This document shows positions 35,266 to 47,200 of a DNA stretch of 64,000 bases, one piece after another (position 1 is the stretch's first letter; every line of letters begins with the position of its first letter). The notes under the pieces were generated by a model. The model made no database searches and was not told where the DNA came from. It saw only the letters and a list, made by a program, of their open reading frames with translations. Source of the DNA: Ascidia mentula (lineage: Eukaryota > Chordata > Ascidiacea > Phlebobranchia > Ascidiidae); contig OX387197.1 in assembly GCA_947561715.1 (NCBI GenBank), positions 24,950,266 to 25,014,265 on the forward strand, read 5' to 3'. The position numbers were made by a program, and so were the translations under genes.

Positions 35266-38200
35266 TTACTTGCCTGGTAAATGTTCTGCGCTAGATGGAT
35301 AACGACCTGAAAAATAGATATATTTGACAGTTTACAAGGAAAATAAAGATACCAACATTTCCACTTACCAATTTGTTGGTGTGATGTGTCTTGTTGGGTG
35401 CTGGGCCCTTGATTTACATTGTTACCAGCTGTGTTGAAGTTTGGGTTGGAAAAATTTCCACCATAAAACATGTTACCTAGCCTTTTCGAACCAAAAATCT
35501 ATGTACCCACAGCACCAAAATAGCATTTGTTCTAAAACTAGCTGCTATTATCGACAAAGATTAAAATAAGAAATATACTTACTGACTGGTTGATTTGGTC
35601 TATTCCCCTCGGCAATATCAATCTGTAAAAATGTATAACAATGCCATTGTGCTCTTAAATACAATAGCAAATCTTACACATGGCGGAAAAGGGTTCTCAA
35701 AAAAGTTTCCTTCTTCATAGATAGGTGATTCATTCCACAATACCACAACCTCAAACTCAATATCTTCATTAAGAGTGCTTCTTCGCACAAGAAAAAACTG
35801 GCTTTCAGAAAATGGCCGTTTAAACATCTTTCTTAGAGTTTTGGATGTAGGTCTACACTGAACTCCAGAAGGCCATTTTTTCATTTTTAATGTTATGTCT
35901 TTAAACTTTGACCTAAATGCGGAAAAGCATAAACCAGCATAAAGGCACCTAAACATGTAAATTCTTACTTGATCTCTACGGTGTCGGTGAAGACGTTTTG
36001 TAGATCCTCTGGTTTGTCTTGAGAATATTTCCATAAATCAACACCAATGCTATCATAGAGAAAGATTTTCAAGACTCTCATTTTTGACCGTTCATCCTCA
36101 AACTTCTTGCGCAAGCGACAACTTAAGACCATGTGTTTTCTGTCATTTTTTTCACTGGATCCTGAATGGCTTTGGCAAATGCAGTTCATTACTAAATAGC
36201 ATTGTTATTGGTGTAACAGAAACAAGACTTACTATGTAAAATGAGGGACACAAAACTGCAGGGTTTTCTGGTGTTGGTGATAAATGGGCACAACTGTCTC
36301 CCATTCCAGCCCATCAATGCTCTGTTTAATCTGAAAAACATATTAATAGCTCTATTTAATTTATTTTCCCCAAAAATATTGTTTAAATTTCATACAGGTA
36401 CCATTTTTCCACAATACAACCATTTCTAGCAAAAAAATGTTTGAGTATGTGCAAGAACTGGGTTTACCAAAATCTGTTGGGGAACTTTGTAGAAGTAGCA
36501 GGTTGGCAAGGTTACTGATACTTCCTTGTTGAATTCTACATGACTTGGCTCACACTTCAACATTGGTGTTATTTGGTGCTGTAGATAGAGTATGTAAATT
36601 TTGTGTAGGTAAATGTTTTTCACATAAGTGCATAGTTACCGTTTCACTTTGTTTTCCATAATATGCAGTAACCTTTATTAATGTTGGTTTTTCTACAGCA
36701 CCACATGGGAAATCAACTCCACATCCCAGAACTTCACATTTTCCACCATTTGGTCCAATAAGAGCTGATGTTTGTTCAATATAGTTATAGTTATCCTAAA
36801 AATATACTTTTGAGTATTAAATTGTGTAATAAAAATACAAACGTAACTTTTATGAGTAAAATGGGCCGAAAAAATAAAATTATCCTTTTTCAGGTATAAA
36901 ATTTTAAGGCTGTGTGCAACATAATTAACTTTGGAACAAAATCAGGATTGTTTTTAAATCAGACCAACCCGATCTCTCAGTTTTTCCACTTGGTCAGCAA
37001 CAGTTTTGATTCCAAAGTCAGAAGTTTTCCAAGTGTTTGCAGAATTGCCAACTTGCACATAATTTTTAATGTTATGCAAACAGCTGGCAACATGCTTAGC
37101 ACCGCCATCACTGATGTCATTGTGTGCTAAATTTATAAAAGTCATCTGAAAAACAAATGCAAATTAATTGCTTGCCTACAATCACCTGGCCAAAGCAAAT
37201 AATCACTGAATATGGCCTCTTTTTAACTGCTTCAGCCAAATGACCAGCACCGTTGCATGATATACCACAATTTCCCACATCAAGATTGTCAAAATTGTTT
37301 AAACATGTTGCCAATACTTTTGCACCACCATCTTCAATGTAGTTGCCATTAAGGTCTAATAGGTTGATCTGCAGTTTAAGTATTTGTAATTAACTTCATT
37401 TGTCTGGGATATCAGTATTGAACAATAAAACGTACCGGGTTAGCTCTACGCTGCAGCACATAGGCCAGATTTTCTAAGTCACAAAGAGAAACTGATGAAT
37501 CACTGAGATCTAACTCATCAGGAAGGGATGAGGCAAGAGATGTTGTGATTTCAGCATTATTTGCTTCATGAACCCAACAACAAACTTTCTGTATGGTAGC
37601 TTTATTGGGTGGTTTGAGGTATGATTGAAGCAGTTTGGTAAGTAGCAACTTTTTTGAATGATAATCTTTAAAATTAAATCTGAAAGTGGTTGATTCCAAA
37701 CACTGAATGTCACCCAACAATTTATCATTACATAATCCAAAGCAAAGTCTGGTGAAGTATTTCCATCCATCAGTTGTGAGTTTTGTGTATTTTTTTTGGA
37801 ACTCATCTAAAGGCATGATCATCATCAGATAGATAACAGCAAAAAACTTTTGCCAGATATCATGCGAGAAACGTGAATGTTGATATGAATAATAGTTTAC
37901 TCGTTTCCCAAAAAACATGTTATCTGCGCATTTATCAAGTTTGGCTTGTCTTAAATCATCCAAGGAGAAGTATTCCTTTTCATTTTCCGTCCCTGTCCAG
38001 GCAAGTTCTGCCAAGTTGTACACCATGATGCCTGGGTCTTCATCAAAATAGATTTGCAAATTCTGGACCAAAATTGCAGCAAGTATTGGTGAAAGCAAAA
38101 CATTTTTTACTTCACTGTCATAGCGCATCAAGCAGTTCAGCAACAAAATGTAGTTGCATGGTACTTTGCAGCATTCTAATAAGAAAGGGTTTTGTTTTAA

Positions 38201-41200
38201 AATCTGCCTTATTGAATCATATTTTGCCCCACATATTTGTCGTCCAAGTTCTTCTTGTGAACTTGGAGGTAAACCAACAATTTCAAGAACAAATGTTGGT
38301 TTGTATAACTGATAAAGTTTGTTGAATGGACCAGGTCTTGATGTAAAAATCTTTCTGGATATTGGAAGCAAGTTTCCCTCAACCAACTGCCTTAAATAAA
38401 CATCTGGTGTGTTTTTTGAATGCAAAGAAGGAATGGATTCAACTTTTTTTGATAGAAGATCAACTGCTTTTCCAACTCCATCAAAAATAATGAAAAGATC
38501 TGAATCAGTTGTAATTACCTCAAGTATGTCTGCTTCTCCTTTGGGTGTGTATGTTTGGTCAGGCAACAATGTACAAAGAAGAAACTGAAGAAATGTCACT
38601 TCCACATCAAAATCAATTTTGCTGACATCAACATAAAAGGAAAAAGACACATTTCCATACAAGTTATGTTTAGTCCATGTTTTTAGTAAAGATGTTTTTC
38701 CAATTCCTGATTGGCCAACAATAAAAATCCTATTTCCATGTTTTTGCACATATTCTTCTTCTTCTTCTTCTTCTGCTTTAGCTTGGCCCAACCCAAATCT
38801 GCGGGGTATATTTCTCAATACTGCCCTCTTTGCATCCACAAACATTTTGGTAGGAGAAATTCTATCATATTTTTTTTCTCTTTTAGAAGTAAAAGAAAAA
38901 TTAAACAAATCATCAGGCATGATGTTGCGGACTATGGAAACTTCCACTGGTGTTATGGGACATTTTGATAAAATTGCAAGCGACAACTCTTTCTGGGCAA
39001 TTTGTAGAACCTTTTCTTTCAACAACAACTTCAGTTGTTCGCCTAATGATTTTTAAAATAAAAATGATGTAATAAAGACTTCTTATACTTCACAACAAAA
39101 ATATCAACTTCCCAAACAGAATTGTCCACAATAAACTTCATGCAATGTGTTAAATTAGGATTAGCGATATGTATGTTACCAAGGCAGCTGGAAATTGTGA
39201 AATAACAAAAAAACATTTTGCAAAGTGACAAAAACAAGTTTCCTTACAATGTTTTTGATCTTGTTTAGATGTGGATGTCAATGAGGCTTTTCCACAGCTT
39301 AAAATGACTGAATGCTGTTGTTTATAGGAAAGACCATGTTCCTTTGACAAAACCTTCAAAAATATAAAAGGTTTACAAACGTTCGAATAAACTTTCCATG
39401 TATGTGCCCACAGTTCCCGGCAACATTGCCACTTTGTCTGATAGTTCATTAACAGCTTGAATGGTTAGATTGCATCCTTCCAGTTCCAATTCATCAATGT
39501 TGTGGATGCAATGTGCCAGTGCATGTCCACCCATATCTCCAATATTGTTGTGGGAGAGGTTGAGTTTCTTCAGCTGATGGCAAAAAAATCTTTGCAATTA
39601 TTAAAATAGGTTATTTGATACAATTAAAAAACAATCCCGTTTTACAAAAATGTGCAACCAAAGTACGGAAGTTGAAACAAAAAAATAAACCTGCTCGCAA
39701 GACAAAATTACATGAAAGCACAAAATAGAATAAAAATTCTATGACACCCGTAATGGCCCATTTCAGTAGTGGGATTCAACAAGTTTTAATGACCTAAATG
39801 AATCTGTTGTTAACAACCGAATGTGTGGACCTTTGATTTACTTTGAGCACTGTATTCCCGTGGTTAATATATGGTATGCTGCTAGTGAGATAAATGGTAC
39901 TAAAATATTTGCATCCCACCACTTGCCCATTTCATCAATCAGCAGTGATTAAAATGTGAGAGAACTAAATTAATGATATTAAAATGTTTTTATAGTTTTT
40001 GACAATCAATCTTTTTGAACAGTCTACTTATTACAAAGTTAGTCCTACATACCGATAAAATATTATAAAAACATTATACAAACATTCTAAAATAAAAACT
40101 GTTTTGGCCCAAGTTATTATGGGTCAGTGACAGTGTGAAGATGCAATAAAAGCCCTTTTTCATAAAATCCACTGAATCCATGACATAAAACGTACTATAA
40201 ACATTAGTATGTAAAATATTCAAAATTGTGGACTTATGAAATGCTACTGCTATGTCAAAAAGCTACAAGTTATAATTTGATGTTACAGTCACTGCTTTCA
40301 TAAAAGCAAACAATATAATAGGCTCTTTGCTATACTCCATACTATCACATCTAATCCAAAACTAACAAAATATTTCAAAGGCATGATAGTTGCACAACAT
40401 TCAAAGAAAAATTGCTTTACCCATTAGTATAGACAATATTCAAAATTGTGGAATCATGAAATCCTACTGCCATGTCAATAACCTTTAAGTTAAAATTCGA
40501 TGTTACAGTCATTGCTTCCATAAAAGCAAACAACATAATAGGTTCTTTGCTATACCCCATACTATCGAATCTAAACTAATTCAAAATTTAACTTGTAGGT
40601 TTTTAACATCGCAGTTCCCATTCTATCAAATCCAATCCAAAACTACCAAAATAATTCAAAGGCATGATAGTTGCAGCACATCTAAAGCAAAGGGAAAAAA
40701 TTAGTGCATGAGAAGCATGAGGTTGGCCACACATAATATATAAACAAACTTCGAGGTATTCAGCAAAAAAAACTTGCAAGAAAATAGATAAGTGATTTTT
40801 TGAAGTTCTGAGGAATTAGCAAGAAATTTTATAAAGTGTAGACTCTAATCAAATCATGCATTCAATTCCAGCAATCCTATTAGTTGGATTCCTAACAAAG
40901 AAATTGGAAAAAACAATTTTGTATCTATAAGAAGGTAAAAGACTTTGAAATGATACAAACATAAACTCAGTTAACAGAAGGACACACAAGCAGCAAAGTA
41001 TGCAAATAAATCCAAGAACATTTAGATTATATTACATTTATAACACAAACAGTGATCTTACAGGTTCTGGCAACATTGCAATTCTGTGTGATAGATAATA
41101 AAGAGTACGGTGAGTTAAGTTGCATCCTTCCACTTCCAATTCTTCAATGTTGTTGATGCAATTTGCCAGTTTATGTCCACCCAGATCACCAATATAGTTG

Positions 41201-44200
41201 TGGGAGAGGTTGAGTTTCTTCAGCTGAAGGCAAAACAAAACATTGCAATCATTACATTAAGTTATTTGATACAATTAAAAATATTACAGTTTCACAAACA
41301 CACAAAAATGTGCAACCAAAATATAAAAGTAGAAACAAAAAATATACAAAATATAATCAAAGTGCAAAATATATTGAAAACTAGTTGGTTCTTAGGGCAC
41401 ATTTGGTTGCTAACAACCGGCACCTACATGGACCGGTTGTTAGCAACCAAATGTGCACAGACCTATGTTTCACTGCGAGCACTGTATTATGCAGTTAATA
41501 TATGACATGCTGCTAGTGAGAGAACAGATGCTATAATATTTGCATCCCATCACTGGCCCATTTTATCAGTCAGCAGTGATTAAAAAGTGGGGGAAACTGA
41601 AGTAATAACAACAAAACTTGTTTTTAGTGTTTTAGAAATGACCCTTTTGAACAATCGACTCATTACAAAGTTGGTCCTACATATTGGACAAAAAATAATT
41701 AAATCCTAAAAAGAAAACTGTTGTGTCCCAAGTTATTATGGGTCAGTGTGGAAATGTAATAAAGGTCCTTTTTCATAAAATCCACTGAAACCATAACATA
41801 TAACATACTTTACCCATTAGTATAGACAATATTCAAAATTGTGGAACCATGAAATGCTACTGCTATGTCAAAAACCTGCAAGTTAAAATTTGATGTTACA
41901 GTCACTGCTTTCGTAACAGCCAACAATATAATGGGCTCTTTGGTATACCCCACACTATCAAATCTAATCCAAAACTAACAAAATAATTGATAGTTGCAGC
42001 ATATCTGAAGAAATCGGGGAAAATGATGCATTAGAAGCATAAGGTTGGCCACCCCTGATATATAAAAAAACTTTGAAGTTGTTGGGAAAAAAAAACTTGC
42101 AAGAAAAAATGTATGAGAATTTTTTAAGTTATCAGTAATAAAAAGAAATTTGATAGAGTGTAGACTGTAATTAAATCATGTATTCAATTCCAGCATTCCT
42201 TTTGGTTGAATCATCAACAAAGAAATTAAAAAGAAAATTTTGTATCTATCAAAAAAGTAAATAGCTTTAAAATGATACAAATATAAACTTAGTTAACAGA
42301 AGTAAACACAAGCAGCATAGTCTGCCAATAAATGCAAGAACATTTAGATTATATTACAAACACAACACAAACAGTGATCTTACAGGTTTTGCAAATCTGT
42401 GTGATAGATAATGAGGAGTTCGGTGAGTTAAGTTGCATCCTTCCACTTCCAATTTTTCAATGTTGTGGATGCAATTTCCCAGCGCAAAACCACCCATATC
42501 TCCAATATTGTTGTGGGAGAGGTTGAGTTTCTTCAGCTGGAAGTAAAAAACATCGCAATTATCTCATTAGATTATTTGATACAATAAAAAATCCAGTTTC
42601 ACAAACACACAAAAATGTGCAACCAAAGTATGAAAGTTAGAAGAAAAAAATAAACAGTACACATACAAAATAAAATGAAAGTATGAAATACAACAAAACT
42701 AAAATAATGACAATAAACCTTTCAAACAATCTACTCATTACAAAGTTAGTCATGCATATTGGACAAAAAAATTAAATCCTAAAAACATCATGTGAAGATC
42801 TTGAAAAGAAAATTGTTGTGGCCCAAGTTATTGTGGGTCAGTGTGGAGATGTGATGAAGAAATTTTTATAAAATCCACTAAAACCATTTTATAGAACATA
42901 CTATAGCCATTAGTATAGATAGTATTAAAAACTGTGGAGTCATGAAATCCTACCATCTTCACATTCACATATTATATGTTTTTTCTAAATAACTGATGCA
43001 AAAAGTGACCAGAATATTCTGCTGCACACAAAAGGATGTCATGAACTGGAAAAGGTTAAAAAACACTGCTGAACAGAAAATGAAAAAATAATCGGGAAAT
43101 GCCAACTAGGTAGTCATTTGCAATAAAATAATTCTAGTCAAAATAAAATAAGAAAAATATGCATTGAATGTTCTTTTGGGGCTCAAGCCTGTTCCGCATT
43201 ACAAAAACATTGTGCAACAGTTGTGCATTTCTACAACAATACACACAAAGTGAAACCAACCTATGGCATTTTGCAACGCTACAGACAACACACTATAACC
43301 CAGAGATGCATTCTAATGAAATATCACTTGTAGCTAGAATTGGGATTACTGAAATTTTTAAATCTAATCTAAAATAAAAAGGGATGAGAGTTAGGACACA
43401 TCTGAAAAAAAAACATTGGTGCATGAGAAGCATATGGTTGGCCACCCCTGATATACAAATAAACTTAGAGGTTGTCAGCATAAAAACCTTGGAACAAAAA
43501 AGTTGTGAATTGTGGCCCAAGTTATATTAGGTCAGTGTGGAGATGTAATAAAGAACTTTTTTCAAAAAAATTCACTGAAACCATAACACAAAACGTACTA
43601 TAATAACCATCAGTATAGAAAATATTCAAAATTGTGGAATCAAGAAATCCTACTCCAAGTTTGATGTTACAGCCTGCAAGTATGATGTTACAAGTTGATG
43701 TCTAAAACCTAAAGTTGAAATTTGATATTGCAGTCACTGCTTTCATTAAAGCCAACAATATAAGCACAACAAAGCAAAATAAATTTAATTATCAAGGATG
43801 GAAAAAAGACTACAATATGATAGCTGTGATCAACAAGTATGGACCTGCACAGTGGGGCGATCCTGCCTTGTCATGCGAAAGCTTAAAACACTTCTTTGCT
43901 ACTACTAGGTTAATGAGTCTTTTAATCCTTTTCTTAAACTTGGCATCACTGTGGTTTTATCAGAAAACCCCTTGACAAAAAGTTAACCAGTTTCAATATG
44001 ATCAGATTGCTTGGCAATTGTAGTGTAATGGTTGTAACAGTGATTCAACTCTTAAGTTGTAGGTAATACAGAGGCCACAGATTTTGCAATGAAATGGGGA
44101 GAAGAGGTTTGTTAAACAACTAACCAAATATTTAGAAATTGGCCATAAACTTACAGAAACCATCTTCACATTAACATATATCTTTTTTCTAAATAAACAA

Positions 44201-47200
44201 TTAAAATAGAGACCAAAATATTATGTTGCACACAAAAGGGTGTCATCAACTAGAGAAGGTTAAAAACACTGCTGAACAGAAAATGAAAAATTCTTTGTAT
44301 TTTCCACATACGTTGTGCCCAGACAAAACAAAGAATTTAAATATTTTTTTAAAACGCAGACTAGGTAATCATTTACAACAAAAATTTTTACTGATGAGAA
44401 AAATTTGAATTGAACGTTCTTTTTTGGCCTTTGCCTATTATCCACTGCGAAAATATTTTGTAACTGTGGTTCAATTTTCTAGCAATATATACCAGGGTTA
44501 GCCAACCTATGGCATATTGTATCACTACAAGCAACACACTATACCCAGTGGAGAATAAAAAAACATGCCTCGTCATGACAAAAAATTAAATTCACTGATT
44601 TTCAGAAGAAAATTATAAAATAAATACATATCACTAGAACTGGGAATCCTGAAATTTTTTTCAAATCTTATCTAAACTTAAAATTCGAAGGCATGATAGT
44701 TGTGGGACATCTGAAAAGTGGGGAAATAATAATGTATGAGAAGCATAAGGTTGGTCACCCCTGATATATAGACAAACTTTGAGCTTGTCAGCACAAAACC
44801 TTGCAACAAAAAAAGTTATGTGAATTCTTTAAAAGGCTTTGAAATAATACATGCATGAACATTTAGAATATAATACAATTAAAATACAAACAGTGATCTT
44901 ACAGGTTTTGGCAACTTTGCAATTTCATCAAATAGACCATTAACACCAAAGCCTTCTAGATCGCATCCTTCCAGTTCCAACTCTTCAATGTTGTGGATGC
45001 ACTTTGTCAGTGCATACAAATCCCTATCTCCAATATAGTTGTGCGAGAGGTTGAGCTTTTTCAGCTAAAACCAAAAATATGTTACAATTATTACATTAGA
45101 TTTTTCAAATTAAAATGTCGGAGAACTAAAAAATAACATAAAAAACAAATATATTTAGTGTTTAGACGGTGAACATTTTAAAGAATCTACTCAATACACC
45201 GTTAGTCCTGCATACTGGACAAAAAAAATTTAAATCCGAAAAGATTATGCAAAAATCCTAAAAAGAAAACTGTTGTGGCCCAAGTTATAACGGATCAGGG
45301 TGGTGATAAAATGATGAACTTTTGTCAGAAAATCCACTGAACCCATAACATAAAATGTACTATAACCATTAGTACAAACAATATTTAAAATTATGGAATC
45401 ATGAAATCCTACTGCGATGTCCAAAATTTACAAGTTAAATTTGATGTTACAGTCACTGCTTTCATAACAGCCAACAATATAAGCACAACAAAGCAGAATA
45501 AATTCAATTATCAAGGATGGTAAAAGATATGTAATTAATACAGGGTGGTCAATGTAATTACTGCGAACCAAATGACTTCAATATGATAGCTGTGATGAAC
45601 AAGTAAAACCTGCACAGTGGGGCGATTCTGCCTTGTCATGCAAAAGCTTAAAACACTACTTGGCTACTGTAAGGGTAATAAGTAATTTAATCTTGTTCAT
45701 AAACTTGGCATCACTGTGGTTTTATCAGAAAACCACTCGACAAAAACTTAACCAGTTTCACTATGATCAGATTGCTTGGCGGTTGTAGTGTAATGGTTGT
45801 CCAATTAAATGGAGTGAATTTAGTCACAATGAGAATCCGTTGAAACAAACAGGGCCAAACTGATCATTACACATTTTGACAGTGATTCAACTTTATGTTG
45901 TTGGTATTGAAGAGGACAAAGATTTTTTAATGTAATGTCGAGAAGAGGTTTGTTAAACAACCAATAACATATTTAGAAGTTGGCCATACGGTTACAGCAA
46001 CCATTCTCACATAAACATATGTATTTTTTCTAAATAAACGATTAAAAGAGAGACCAAAATATTATGTTGCACACAAAAGGGTGTCATGAACCAGAAAAGG
46101 TTAAAAACACTGCTGAACAGATAATTAAAATTTCCTTGTATTTTCCAGATACGTGGAGCCCAGAAAAAACAACAAAGATAGATAGTTTGTAAAATGCCAA
46201 CTAGGTAATCATTAAAAACAAAATAATTTTACTCAACATTTGAATTGAATGTTCTTTTTGGACTCTTGCCTATTATCCACTGCAAAAATTTTTGGGACTA
46301 TGGTTTAATTTTCTAACAATATATGCCAGGGTTAGCCAACCTATGGCATATTGTATCACTATAAGCAACACACTATACCCCTTAGATCAGTGGTTCTCAA
46401 ACTGTGGTACGCGTACCCCTAGAGCTTTTCAAGTGGTACGCGATTTAGTCTACTCTATACAATTTGCCGCACTTTGCAGAAGCCAAAACCACTGCAAATA
46501 CATGATGTAGGTTTTTTTATTGTGTATTTGTGACGCAATAGTATCAACGTGAAATTGTTGCACTGTTGAAGTAATTCTGACATCGTGTATACAACTGTGA
46601 AACAATTTCACGTTGATACTATTGCGTCACAAATACACAATAAAGAAAACCGACATCATGTATTTGCAGCGGTTTTGGCTTCTGCAAAGTGCGGCAAATT
46701 GTATAGAGTACACTGATTTTCACAAAAAAAATTATAAAATAAATTTAAATCACTTATAGCTAGAACTGGGAATTCTTTTTTTTTTCAATATAATAGTGTA
46801 TGAGCAGCATAAGGTTGGTCATCCCTGATACACAAATAAAGTTGGGGTTGTCAGCACAAAACCTTGCAACAAAAAATGTTACGTGAATTCTTCATTAAAG
46901 CTATTAGGATAAGAACAGAAATCGATGGAATGTGGATTTTCATTAAATTATGTATTAAATTTCAGCATTCCTATTGGTTGAATTCCTAAGAAAGAAACTG
47001 GAAGAAAAGTTTGTACCTGTAAACTAAAAGGCTTTGAAATAATACATGTTTGAACTTAGTCACTAGAAGTAAACACAAGCAGCATAGTCTGCAAATAAAG
47101 AACATTTAGATTATATTACAATCACACCACAAACAGTGAACTTACAGGTTTTGGCAAATTTGCAATTCCATGTGATAGATAAAAAAGAACAAAGTGTTTT

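Noticed and set aside
35476-35583. RHIM-like motif in the NLR tail
   Set aside because: The Asn-rich tail (GNNVNQG) lacks the hydrophobic core pattern; only low-complexity resemblance.
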